64,000 nucleotides of DNA from positions 184,044 to 248,043 of the forward strand of contig NZ_JAIQDG010000013.1 of assembly GCF_020037125.1 (NCBI RefSeq), read 5' to 3'. This stretch comes from Myxococcus sp. RHSTA-1-4 (GTDB lineage: Bacteria > Myxococcota > Myxococcia > Myxococcales > Myxococcaceae). The notes under the pieces were generated by a model, which ran no database searches, was not told the DNA's origin, and worked only from the letters and a program-made list of their open reading frames with translations. The translations under genes and the position numbers were made by a program. Below are positions 55,987 through 64,000 of the stretch, one piece after another; position 1 is the stretch's first letter; each line of letters opens with the position of its first letter.

Positions 55987-58401
55987 GTGAAGATTTCGGT
56001 GAAGTGGCTGGGTGATTACGTGGCGCTGCCGCCGTCCGAGGACGAGCTGGCGCGAAAGCTGACCGCCGCGGGCCTGGAGATTGAGGGCCTGGAGCGTCCG
56101 TCCGAGGGGCTCCGGGGCGTGGTGGTGGCGCAGATCAAGGAGTCCGTGCAGCACCCCAACGCGGACAAGCTGTCCGTCACGCAGGTGGACATCGGCGGGA
56201 CGGCGCTCGTGCAGGTGGTGTGCGGCGCGAAGAACTACAAGGTCGGCGACAAGGTGCCGCTGGCCACGGTGGGCACGAAGCTGCCCAACGGCGCGGACAT
56301 CAAGCAGGCGGCGCTGCGCGGCGTGGACAGCTTCGGCATGCTCTGCTCGTCCAAGGAGCTGGGGCTGAGCGAGGAGTCCAGCGGGCTGCTCATCCTCTCC
56401 GCGGACGCGAAGCCGGGCATGCCCATCGCCGAGGCCCTGGGCCTGGACGACGTGGTGCTGGAGGTGAACGTCACCCCGAACCGGCCGGACGCGCTCAGCC
56501 ACCTGGGCGTGGCGCGCGAGGTGGGCGTGGTGACGGGCTCCGCGCTGAAGGTGCCCCAGCCGAAGCCGGCCGAGTCCGGCACGCCGGCGGCGGAGCGGGT
56601 GAAGGTGCGCGTGGACGCTCCGGACCGGTGCCCCCGCTACGTGGCGCGGGTGGTGGAGAACGTCACCATTGGCCCGTCCCCTCAGTGGATGCAGGACCGG
56701 CTGAAGGCGTGCGGCGTGCGCGCCATCAACAACGTGGTGGACGTCACCAACTACGTGAATCTGGAGTACGGCCAGCCGCTGCACGCGTTCGACCTGGACA
56801 AGCTGGGCGGGCAGGAAATCGTGGTCCGCATGGCGGGGAAGGGCGAGAAGCTCACGACGCTGGACGGCAAGGAGCGGACGCTGGACCCGGATGACCTGGT
56901 CATCGCGGACGGGACGCGGGCGCAGGCGCTCGCGGGCGTCATGGGCGGCGGGGACAGCGAGGTGACGCAGGGCACGAAGCGCCTGGTGCTGGAGTCGGCG
57001 AACTTCGTGGGCTCCGGGGTGCGGCGGACGGCGAAGCGTCACGTGCTGCACACGGAGGCGTCGCACCGCTTCGAGCGCGGGGCGGACCTGGACGCGGTGG
57101 TGCCGGCGATTGACCGGGCGGCGCAGCTCATCGCGGAGCTGGCCGGTGGCACGGTGGCCCCGGGGCGTGTGGACGTGTACCCGGCGCCGAAGCCTCCGCG
57201 GAAGGTGACGCTGCGCTTTGGCCGGGTGGAGAAGGTGCTGGGCGTGGCGGTGGCGGAGCCGGAGGTGCGGCGGATTCTGGCGGCGCTGGGCTTCAAGGCG
57301 GTGGAGGAGGGGACGGGGCAGGTGACGTACGAGGTGCCCCGGGCCCGCGTGGACGTGGAGCGCGAGGAGGACCTGATGGAAGAGGTCGCCCGCGTGTACG
57401 GCTACGACAACATCCCCGCGACGCTGCCGCGCGGGCTGCCCGAGCTGGCGCCGGAGCCGGCGCACGTCGAGGCGGAGCGGCGGATGCGGCACGCGCTGGC
57501 GGGGGCGGGGCTGGACGAGGTGGTGAACTACTCGTTCGTCGCGCCGAAGAGCCTGGAGGTGCTGGGCGGGAAGGAGCAGCCGGTGGCGCTGCTGAACCCG
57601 CTGAGCGCGGAGCAGTCGGTGATGCGCACCAGCCTGCTGCCGGGCCTGCTGGAGAACCTGTCCCGCAGCGTGCGGCACCAGGTGGAGTCGGTGGCCATCT
57701 ACGAGACGGGCCGGGCCTACTTCCGGGACGCGGAGGGTGGGCAGGGCCAGCGGCCGGCGGCGCGCGAGGTGCACCGCGTGGGCGGCCTGGTGTGGGGCCT
57801 GCGCGGCGGTGGCCGGAGCTGGACGCAGAAGGACGCGAAGGCGGACTTCTACGACGCGAAGGGGGCGCTGGAGGCGGTGCTGGGCGCGCTGCGCGTGGAC
57901 GGGGCCACCTTCACTCCGGGTGAGCACCCGGCGTACCACCCGCGGGCGTGTGCGCAGGTGAAGACGGCGGACGGCACGCTGCTGGGGTACGTGGGCGAGC
58001 TGCACCCGCGCGTGGTGAAGGCGCTGGGACTGCCGGAGGGAGTGTTCACCTTCGAGCTGGACACGGACCCGCTGTACGCGGCCGCCCGGCTGGTGCCCGA
58101 GTACCACCCGCTGCCGCGCTTCCCGGCGGTGCTGCGGGATCTGGCGGTGGTGGTGCCGGTGGAGCTGCCGAACGACGAGGTGCGGCGGGTCATCCTGGAG
58201 GTGGGGAAGCCGCTGGTGGAGGACGCCCAGGTGTTCGACGTGTACACGGGCAAGCCGATTCCGGAGGGGCAGAAGAACCTGGCGTACGCGCTGCGCTACC
58301 GGGCGCCCGAGCGGACGCTGACCGACGTGGAGGTCAACGAGGCGCACCAGCGCATCGTCGAGCAGGTGAAGCAGCGGCTGGGGGCGGCGCTGCGGGCCTG
58401 A
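55987..58401 (+). CDS. pheT: Phenylalanyl-tRNA synthetase beta subunit
   Basis: GTG 55987 gives 804 residues beginning MKISVKWLGDYV as read. Domains in order: N-terminal and EMAP-like OB domain (about 40-150), B3/B4 editing region (about 215-380), B5 (about 410-475), and class II-like core (about 485-690). The anticodon-binding FDX-ACB C-terminus (about 710-804) contains YHPLPRFPAVLRDLAVVV. It is essential, in complex with PheS. The GTG start may give lower initiation, balancing the two subunits. Confidence 0.96.
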   Translation: MKISVKWLGDYVALPPSEDELARKLTAAGLEIEGLERPSEGLRGVVVAQIKESVQHPNADKLSVTQVDIGGTALVQVVCGAKNYKVGDKVPLATVGTKLPNGADIKQAALRGVDSFGMLCSSKELGLSEESSGLLILSADAKPGMPIAEALGLDDVVLEVNVTPNRPDALSHLGVAREVGVVTGSALKVPQPKPAESGTPAAERVKVRVDAPDRCPRYVARVVENVTIGPSPQWMQDRLKACGVRAINNVVDVTNYVNLEYGQPLHAFDLDKLGGQEIVVRMAGKGEKLTTLDGKERTLDPDDLVIADGTRAQALAGVMGGGDSEVTQGTKRLVLESANFVGSGVRRTAKRHVLHTEASHRFERGADLDAVVPAIDRAAQLIAELAGGTVAPGRVDVYPAPKPPRKVTLRFGRVEKVLGVAVAEPEVRRILAALGFKAVEEGTGQVTYEVPRARVDVEREEDLMEEVARVYGYDNIPATLPRGLPELAPEPAHVEAERRMRHALAGAGLDEVVNYSFVAPKSLEVLGGKEQPVALLNPLSAEQSVMRTSLLPGLLENLSRSVRHQVESVAIYETGRAYFRDAEGGQGQRPAAREVHRVGGLVWGLRGGGRSWTQKDAKADFYDAKGALEAVLGALRVDGATFTPGEHPAYHPRACAQVKTADGTLLGYVGELHPRVVKALGLPEGVFTFELDTDPLYAAARLVPEYHPLPRFPAVLRDLAVVVPVELPNDEVRRVILEVGKPLVEDAQVFDVYTGKPIPEGQKNLAYALRYRAPERTLTDVEVNEAHQRIVEQVKQRLGAALRA

Positions 58402-58423
58402 ATTCCTGAATGAAGTCAGAGGG

Positions 58424-58479
58424 TTGACACGTCTCCGGGAAGGCTGCGACAGTGCCCTCGCGTTCATCGCACCGAGGGC
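58424..58479 (+). promoter_or_regulatory. ihfA promoter and leader hairpin
   Basis: TTGACA (58424-58429) with an 18-base spacer and a weak -10 (GACAGT, 58448-58453) lies upstream of ihfA. A 7-bp inverted repeat GCCCTCG/CGAGGGC (58454-58460 with 58473-58479) lies in the transcript leader just before the ribosome-binding site and may be an autoregulatory hairpin. Confidence 0.45.
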
Positions 58480-58494
58480 ATCCCGAGGAATCGC

Positions 58495-58884
58495 ATGACG
58501 AAGGCGGACATCATCGAGGGCGTCTACGAGAAGGTCGGCTTCTCGAAGAAGGAGTCGGCCGAGATCGTGGAGCTCGTGTTCGACACCTTGAAGGAGACGC
58601 TGGAGCGCGGGGACAAGATCAAGATCTCCGGGTTCGGCAACTTCCAGGTGCGCCAGAAGAAGGCGCGGGTGGGGCGGAATCCGCAGACCGGGAAGGAGAT
58701 CGAGATCTCGGCGCGCCGGGTGCTGACCTTCCGGCCGAGCCAGGTGCTGAAGAGCGCCCTGAACGGCGAGGCGCCGCCGGAGAACCACGCGGAGATCGAC
58801 GCGCGCGAAGAAGCGGCGGCGGACGCGGCGGAGGCCCGGGGCGAGGACTTCGACGAGGAGGGAATGGAGGACGGCGAGGGGTGA
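58495..58884 (+). CDS. ihfA: Integration host factor alpha subunit
   Basis: This encodes 129 residues with GAGGA upstream. The HU/IHF fold is clear: MTKADIIEGVYEKVGFSKKE, then KISGFGNFQVRQKK and RNPQTGKEIEI. After residue 95 an acidic tail of about 34 residues (rich in E, D, A) extends the usual 98-100 residues. It bends DNA as a heterodimer. Location after pheT is conserved in Gram-negative bacteria; the tail is unusual and may tune DNA affinity. Confidence 0.92.
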   Translation: MTKADIIEGVYEKVGFSKKESAEIVELVFDTLKETLERGDKIKISGFGNFQVRQKKARVGRNPQTGKEIEISARRVLTFRPSQVLKSALNGEAPPENHAEIDAREEAAADAAEARGEDFDEEGMEDGEG

Positions 58885-58913
58885 GTTTTCCCACGGTGGC
58901 CTGCTGCTCTTGC

Positions 58914-58942
58914 TTGACCTGGGCGTCATGTGGGGGCATAAG
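58914..58942 (+). promoter_or_regulatory. Promoter of tRNA-Pro (TTGACC-N17-CATAAG)
   Basis: A -35 TTGACC (58914-58919), a 17-base spacer and a -10 CATAAG (58937-58942) lie 32 bases before the tRNA, with ideal spacing. Confidence 0.65.
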
Positions 58943-58974
58943 GGCGCACCGTTTCACGACGGCAGCAGCAGTGC

Positions 58975-59051
<77 letters not shown>

Positions 59052-59053
59052 TA

Positions 59054-59106
59054 GAAGGCCCTGGAGTCCTTGGCGAAAGCTGGGGGCTCCAGGGCCTTCA
59101 CCTTTT
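59054..59106 (+). terminator. Intrinsic terminator of tRNA-Pro
   Basis: A 13-bp perfect stem (GAAGGCCCTGGAG / CTCCAGGGCCTTC) with a 20-base loop is followed by ACCTTTT. It starts 2 bases after the tRNA. Confidence 0.8.
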
Positions 59107-59175
59107 GGGCGCTGGCTGGGGTCCAGTGCTTGCGATGGCTCCTGGGCTGGTGCTCAGGCTACAAAGAAGGGAGTC

Positions 59176-60162
59176 ATGGCAACCGCGGACCAGGTCAAAG
59201 CGCTCATCCGGAGCCACGCCGATGGCGACGACACGCGCTTCTACGCGATCGCCATGCAGGTCGCCGCGCAGGCGGCACGAAGCGGCCACGGCAAGTTCGC
59301 CCAGGAACTGCGCGAACTCGTCGATCAGGTGAAGGCACGTGCGAAGGAGGTCGAACCGGTCCGTGGCCCGAAGGCCGTCCCGCTGGCCCAGCCACGAGGC
59401 GAGTTGGCGGGCCTGCTCACGGTCAGCTACCCAAAGACCCGTGTCGTCGACATGGCCCTCGCCGACGTGTTGCGCACTCGCCTCGACCGGATTCTCAATG
59501 AGCAGCGCCAACGGGATCGAATTCGCGAGCACGGATTCGTCCCCATGCGGAAACTCCTCCTCGTCGGCCCGCCTGGTACCGGCAAGACGATGACTGCAGC
59601 GGCTCTCGCGGGCGAGTTGGGCCTGCCTCTCTTCAGCATTCAGCTCGATGGTCTCATCACGAAGTACATGGGCGAGACCGCCGCCAAGCTGCGGCTCGTG
59701 TTCGATGCGATTCAGTCGACGCGAGGCGTGTACTTCTTCGACGAGTTCGACGCCCTGGGGGGAGAGCGCGGCAGCAAGAACGACGTCGGCGAGATTCGTC
59801 GCGTGCTCAACTCCTTCCTCCAGTTCCTGGAGCAGGACGAGTCTGACAGCCTCGTGCTCGGAGCTACGAACCACGTGGGCCTGCTCGATCGGGCGCTTTT
59901 CCGTCGTTTCGATGCCGTGCTTGAGTACACCCTGCCTACCGGAGACATCGCGGCGCGCGTGATGCGAGCGCGCCTCGGGTTGATGGACACGTCGGCGATC
60001 GACTGGGGTGCCGCCGTGAAGGCCTCCGAGGGGCTCAGTCACGCCGAAATCGCCATGGCCTGCGAGCAGGCGGCGAAGAACGCGATCCTCGACCACTCCA
60101 CCGCAGTTTGTGACACCGAACTCGTCCTCGCTCTTGAGGAACGGCGCGGTACGCACGCGTAG
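59176..60162 (+). CDS. AAA+ ATPase paired with subtilase
   Basis: This encodes 328 residues with AAGGGAG upstream. An N-terminal helical part (about 1-105) precedes a Ycf46/SpoVK/FtsH-like AAA+ core: Walker A GPPGTGKT (near 134), Walker B VYFFDEFDAL (near 188), sensor-1 LGATN, and arginine fingers in ALFRRFDA. It probably remodels or unfolds a protein partner using ATP. The next gene, 20 bases downstream, is a subtilisin-like protease, so the two likely act together in regulated proteolysis or defence. Codons differ from upstream genes (more CTC for Leu). Confidence 0.85.
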   Translation: MATADQVKALIRSHADGDDTRFYAIAMQVAAQAARSGHGKFAQELRELVDQVKARAKEVEPVRGPKAVPLAQPRGELAGLLTVSYPKTRVVDMALADVLRTRLDRILNEQRQRDRIREHGFVPMRKLLLVGPPGTGKTMTAAALAGELGLPLFSIQLDGLITKYMGETAAKLRLVFDAIQSTRGVYFFDEFDALGGERGSKNDVGEIRRVLNSFLQFLEQDESDSLVLGATNHVGLLDRALFRRFDAVLEYTLPTGDIAARVMRARLGLMDTSAIDWGAAVKASEGLSHAEIAMACEQAAKNAILDHSTAVCDTELVLALEERRGTHA

Positions 60163-60182
60163 CTCGTCACGGAGATTGACGC

Positions 60183-62708
60183 GTGGCCGCTCCTCGGAAC
60201 CGCAAGCACATTATCGTCTCCGGCAAGCCGACGGCCGAGGCCTACAAGCCGCACGGGCGGAAGATCGACATCCCGAAGCCACCGGCTCCTGCAAGCCGAG
60301 CGGCGCATGGCAAGGCGCTCAAGCAGGCGCTTGAGTCGGCTGTCGTGGAGGCGCACCAGCGTCGAACCGACGCCGGAATCCAGGTTCACGGCGCAGTGCC
60401 GGGGCTCTACGTGCAGTTCGAGAGCCAGCCCGGCGTGCCCCTGAATCTCTCGTCGCTCGAAGATGCACGGCAGGGTATCGAGCTTGTCGCGGTCAGCCAC
60501 TCACAGACAGAGGAGGCAGAGCTGCGGCGAGTCGAGCGCGCGACGGTCTTCGTCCCCGAAGGAAAGGTGAAGCATTTCGTCACGCGCTTCGAGCGTTACG
60601 CGAAGACGACGCCGAAGTCGAAGGGCGAGCGACGCCACGAGGAAATGCTCGACCCTGTGGCCGCGTTGCGGCTCTCAACGCTCCGCGGCCTCTGGACGGA
60701 CGCGCCCGAGGTCTACCCGGAGGATCACGAGACGATCTGGTGGGAGGTTTGGCTGCGTCGGCAAGACGGTAGTGAGCTCGCACGGCTCATGGAGTTCGCC
60801 GGGCGCAGGCAGGTTGACGTGGCCGCGCGCCGCCTGCAGTTCGACGACCGCATCGTCACGCTGGTTCGCGCGACAGCGGAGCAGCTCTCTGATTCCATTG
60901 ACGTGCTCAACGACCTGGCGGAGGTGCGCCGCGCGAAGGAAACCGCGACGGTCTTCTCCGACATGGCGCCCGATGAACAGGGAGACTGGGTCGAGGAGCT
61001 GAGCGCGCGGACGACGCCGCCCGCGGCCGCCGCACCCGCGGTCTGCGTGCTCGACACCGGCGTGACCCGTGGCCACCCGCTCCTCGCGGCATCGCTCGCG
61101 GCGTCCGACTGTCACACCTGCGAGCCTGCTTGGGGCGCACACGACCACGACGGCCACGGTACCGAGATGGCCGGCCTCGCTCTCTACGGTGACCTGACAC
61201 CGGTGTTGGCTGGCTCGGGGCCGGTGCAGCTCCGCCACGGGCTCGAGTCCGTGAAGATCTTGCCTCCGAACGGCCAGAACCCGCCCGAGCTGTACGGAGC
61301 CATCACCGCGGAGGCGACGAGCCGCGTCGAAATCCAGGCTCCCGACCGACAGCGTTGCTTCTCCATGGCTGTGACGGCGCTCGACGAGCGAGATCGTGGC
61401 CAGCCGACGTCGTGGTCGGCTGCGGTCGATGCGTTGGCCGCAGGACGAGCGCTCGATGCAAGCAGCAAGGGCCTCGTGTACCTCGATGACGGCAACGAAC
61501 CCGTCCGCCGACTCTTCGTCGTGAGCGCCGGGAACGTCGATGGGAGTGCGCTCCAGATCGCGCACCTCGAGCGTAGTGACACCGATGCGGTCCACGACCC
61601 GGCGCAGGCGTGGAACGCGCTGACTGTCGGCGCGTTCACCGAGAAGGCCATCGTCCAGGATCCGCAATGGAGCGGCTGGCAGCCCGTGGCGCACGCGGGT
61701 GACCTCTCGCCATGGAGTACGACGGGGGTCGTGTTCGCCGATGCTTGGCCCATCAAGCCGGACGTCGTCTTCGAGGGCGGCAACATCGTGAAGAACGCCA
61801 AGGGCGAGGTCGACTTCCCGTGCCCCGACCTGTGCCTGCTCTCCACCCACTACCAGCCCGCGCAGAAGCCGCTCGTCCTGAGTTGGGCGACGAGCGCGGC
61901 GACCGCGCAGGCCGCGCGCATGGCCGCCATCATCGCGGCCGAGTACCCAACGCTCTGGCCCGAGGCCGTGCGTGCGCTCGTTGTTCACTCGGCCGAGTGG
62001 ACGGCGCGGATGCAGACGCACCTGCGAGGTGCGAGCGGGAAGCGCGCCCGCGCGCGCCTCGTGCGTCGCTATGGATTCGGGGTGCCGAGTCTCAGCCGAG
62101 CTCTGAGGAGCGCAGGCGACGCGCTCACGCTGATCGCGCAGGGCAGCATCCGGCCGTTCGTCGACGGGAAGATGCGCGAGATGCACTTGTTCGATCTGCC
62201 CTGGCCGCGCGAGGTGCTGCAAGGCCTCGGTGAGACACCTGTGCGGCTGCGCGTGACACTCTCCTACTTCGTCGAGCCGAATCCGGGGCGCCGCGGCTGG
62301 AAGAAGCGTCACTGCTACGCGTCGCATGCCCTCCGTTTCGAGGTGAAGGGCCCGACCGAGTCCGTCGAGGAGTTCCGCAAGCGGCTCAACCGGCGCGCGC
62401 TCGACGAGGACGAGGCGAAGCCCGCGACCGGCGGCGATTCGTCGGAGTGGTACCTCGGCGAGCAGGCCCGCAACCACGGTTCGATTCACTCAGATATCCT
62501 GCAGGGCTTCGCCGCCGACCTCGCCGAGCGTGGTGTCATCGGTATCTACCCGGTGAGCGGCTGGTGGAAGGATCAGCCGAAGCGGGACCGGAGCGAGAAG
62601 GGCGCGCGGTACGCCCTCGTCGTTTCCATCGAGACACCCGGCGTCGAGACGGACATCTGGACCCCGGTGGCCCAGCAGGTCGGCGTTCCGGTCGCCATCG
62701 AGACGTAG
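60183..62708 (+). CDS. S8 family (subtilisin-like) peptidase, cytoplasmic
   Basis: This encodes 841 residues from GTG 60183 (GGAG upstream) and has no signal peptide or membrane segment. The N-terminal ~280 residues are helical with charged stretches, perhaps a sensor or regulatory domain. The S8 core has VCVLDTGVTRGH (catalytic Asp), HDHDGHGTEMAG (His), VVSAGNVDG (oxyanion Asn) and SWATSAATAQAARMAA (Ser). The C-terminal ~250 residues are beta-rich. Pairing with the AAA+ gene suggests an ATP-controlled protease. Such subtilase-ATPase pairs recur in accessory regions; their role is not settled. Confidence 0.85.
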   Translation: MAAPRNRKHIIVSGKPTAEAYKPHGRKIDIPKPPAPASRAAHGKALKQALESAVVEAHQRRTDAGIQVHGAVPGLYVQFESQPGVPLNLSSLEDARQGIELVAVSHSQTEEAELRRVERATVFVPEGKVKHFVTRFERYAKTTPKSKGERRHEEMLDPVAALRLSTLRGLWTDAPEVYPEDHETIWWEVWLRRQDGSELARLMEFAGRRQVDVAARRLQFDDRIVTLVRATAEQLSDSIDVLNDLAEVRRAKETATVFSDMAPDEQGDWVEELSARTTPPAAAAPAVCVLDTGVTRGHPLLAASLAASDCHTCEPAWGAHDHDGHGTEMAGLALYGDLTPVLAGSGPVQLRHGLESVKILPPNGQNPPELYGAITAEATSRVEIQAPDRQRCFSMAVTALDERDRGQPTSWSAAVDALAAGRALDASSKGLVYLDDGNEPVRRLFVVSAGNVDGSALQIAHLERSDTDAVHDPAQAWNALTVGAFTEKAIVQDPQWSGWQPVAHAGDLSPWSTTGVVFADAWPIKPDVVFEGGNIVKNAKGEVDFPCPDLCLLSTHYQPAQKPLVLSWATSAATAQAARMAAIIAAEYPTLWPEAVRALVVHSAEWTARMQTHLRGASGKRARARLVRRYGFGVPSLSRALRSAGDALTLIAQGSIRPFVDGKMREMHLFDLPWPREVLQGLGETPVRLRVTLSYFVEPNPGRRGWKKRHCYASHALRFEVKGPTESVEEFRKRLNRRALDEDEAKPATGGDSSEWYLGEQARNHGSIHSDILQGFAADLAERGVIGIYPVSGWWKDQPKRDRSEKGARYALVVSIETPGVETDIWTPVAQQVGVPVAIET

Positions 62709-62880
62709 GCCCCTATTGCCGGCGACGCTGCGGCCTATGCGCAATTCAATCAACCAGTTCGCTATCACCCTCCAACCAACCCAATCGCGCGTTAATTCAG
62801 AATCTGGCTCGGAGGATCTCATCCGAGAACACCTGGCACAACAGCTGGCGACCCGGAGCGCGTGACGCTACGAGTTCACC

Positions 62881-63480
62881 ATGGCGCCGCGCTACTTCGA
62901 GCTCTCTGACGACGTCTATCTCCCTGGACGCTGGGAGCTGGGGAAGCTCACCGACGCTGAAGGGGGCAAGGAGGTCTGGCCCTGGCTCCTCAAGAGAGGG
63001 GAGCCCGCGCACTTCCCGAAACGCCCCGTAGCCCCCATCAGGTCTCCTGGCAGGCCGCTCGATTTCTCTCACGCGGCCTTTGGCATCCCTGTCGTCCACG
63101 CCCGCGCGGCGTCCATCTTCACGGAGCTGGCCCCCGCGGATGTGCAGCTCATTCCGGTGAGCATCGAGGGGCAATCGGATCCGTATTTCATCCTGAACGT
63201 CATCCGCATCGTGAAGTGCATCGCCGACAAGGCGTCCGCGGAGGTGCGTTACTGGACCGAGGAGGATGGACTGCCGGAGAAGGTCGGCAAGTATTCCTCC
63301 GTCTCGGGCATGCGCATCGACCCCACGAAGGTGGGCGATGCAAAGGTGTTTCGTACCTGGGGATGGCACGTTGCGCTCATCGTGTTCGTAGACATCAATG
63401 AGGCTCTGGAGCGCGCGGGTGCCACGGGGGTGAAGTTCAAGGAGGTCACCGGTCCGGGTCAGGTCCTGAATCGTGTGTAG
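62881..63480 (+). CDS. Imm11-family immunity protein
   Basis: This encodes 199 residues. The start MAPRYFELSDDVYLPGRW and the segments GRPLDFSHAAFGIPVVH and WTEEDGLPEKVGKY fit the Imm11 (DUF1629) family common in myxobacteria, where such proteins neutralise a neighbouring toxin. No toxin gene is adjacent: the upstream gene is the subtilase, with a 172-base gap. It may be an orphan left after loss or rearrangement, or protect against a toxin of kin. Confidence 0.75.
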   Translation: MAPRYFELSDDVYLPGRWELGKLTDAEGGKEVWPWLLKRGEPAHFPKRPVAPIRSPGRPLDFSHAAFGIPVVHARAASIFTELAPADVQLIPVSIEGQSDPYFILNVIRIVKCIADKASAEVRYWTEEDGLPEKVGKYSSVSGMRIDPTKVGDAKVFRTWGWHVALIVFVDINEALERAGATGVKFKEVTGPGQVLNRV

Positions 63481-63601
63481 GAGGGGAGGGCCTCGGCATG
63501 CATCGAGTAGGCGCTGGAGTCGGCGCGGCTGGGAGGCGGACGACGAGGGCGAATGGACGAACCTCGAGACGATCGAGTGTCGCTTCTCCGCGCGCGCTCC
63601 C

Positions 63602-64000
63602 TCACAGCCCCAGCTCCCTGCCGAGCACCTTCAACACGAACCCATCGCGCGTACCTTCCGCTGCGACCATCTTGCGGATTCGGTCCTTCACCTCCGCGGC
63701 ACTGCCGTGGCGCTCGGCGGCGACGAGCGCCGACCGGTACGCCGCCCACACGTCGGCGCCCGTGATCTCGTAACCGTAGCCCTGCACCAGCCAGTACAGC
63801 GCGAGCAGCCCGACGCCGACGGCGAACGCTGGCTGGTCCTCCGCGTAGTCGCGTGCGGCACGCGTGAGCGTCTTGGGGTCGCACGGCGTGCGGCTCGCGA
63901 GCGCGAGAGCTTCGTCGTAGAGCCCGGCGTCCTTCGCGGCCGCGAACCACTTGCCCTCGTCGCCGGGCGTGGCCTTCACGAGGTCGGCGAGGAGCTCCGC
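63602..64000 (-). CDS. Helical protein of unknown function, cut by window edge
   Basis: The minus-strand frame stays open from the stop at 63602 to the end of the window (133 residues seen), so the start lies outside; the in-frame GTG at 63979 is internal. The protein is all-helical, with DEALALASRTPCDPKTL and YEITGADVWAAYRSAL, resembling the C-terminus of larger helical-repeat proteins. I do not recognise the family. It is convergent with the Imm11 gene. Confidence 0.6.
   Translation of the reverse strand, partial: AELLADLVKATPGDEGKWFAAAKDAGLYDEALALASRTPCDPKTLTRAARDYAEDQPAFAVGVGLLALYWLVQGYGYEITGADVWAAYRSALVAAERHGSAAEVKDRIRKMVAAEGTRDGFVLKVLGRELGL

Noticed and set aside
55837..58929. A 1030-codon minus-strand frame over pheS/pheT
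   Set aside because: Antisense shadow of conserved synthetase genes.
62737..62865. A 42-codon ORF between the subtilase and Imm11 genes
   Set aside because: No ribosome-binding site and no recognisable content; it could be a toxin remnant but nothing shows it.

Overview
The window is high-GC, densely coded DNA with strong third-position GC bias, many secreted lipoproteins, a Ser/Thr kinase with TPRs beside a Myxococcales-type sigma factor, and an infC gene starting at ATC with a long C-terminal tail, as in Myxococcus xanthus dsg. Together these point to a myxobacterium, most likely Myxococcaceae; I cannot fix the genus. No gap between genes exceeds about 240 bases.

Region 1 (1-5500, all minus) holds a truncated Fe-S/thioredoxin-reductase-like membrane oxidoreductase, a metzincin lipoprotein and a 2OG-Fe(II) oxygenase. 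Region 2 (5600-15560, plus) has an O-methyltransferase and then a three-gene membrane module: YqiJ-like OB-fold protein, YqiK-like flotillin and a giant 1838-residue DUF3686-type AAA ATPase. Region 3 (15600-26300) carries an expansin-like lipoprotein, OsmC, a secreted papain-like protease with an unknown partner, a coupled sigma factor/kinase pair, a LysM-lysozyme-like-C39 protein and two methyltransferases. Region 4 (26300-42600) is mixed: vWA lipoprotein, VOC protein, CBS pair, HGSNAT-like membrane acyltransferase, a cytochrome c/lipoprotein/DUF1501 operon, alcohol dehydrogenase with a divergent LysR regulator, a GIN-domain lipoprotein, a putative carbohydrate-active enzyme with a C-terminal binding module, a DUF3105 lipoprotein and an M2 peptidase. 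Region 5 (42600-51000) has a cold-shock protein, a second zinc-peptidase lipoprotein, an FKBP isomerase, PilZ, LPP20 and PEGA proteins with two small ORFs, and an AI-2E exporter/unknown/uracil-DNA glycosylase chain joined by GTGA overlaps.

Region 6 (51000-59100) is the conserved translation cluster tRNA-Val, thrS, infC, rpmI, rplT, pheS, pheT, ihfA, tRNA-Pro. It is rich in visible signals: promoters with TTGACA-like -35 boxes, strong terminators, and an attenuator-like pair of mutually exclusive hairpins before pheS. Region 7 (59100-64000), just after tRNA-Pro, looks accessory: an AAA ATPase paired with a cytoplasmic subtilisin-like protease (possible defence or regulated-proteolysis pair), an orphan Imm11-type immunity protein and a truncated helical protein on the opposite strand. 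Its codon use differs visibly (more CTC leucine, more T- and A-ending codons).

All functional calls come from reading motifs by eye. No alignment, folding or database search was run.
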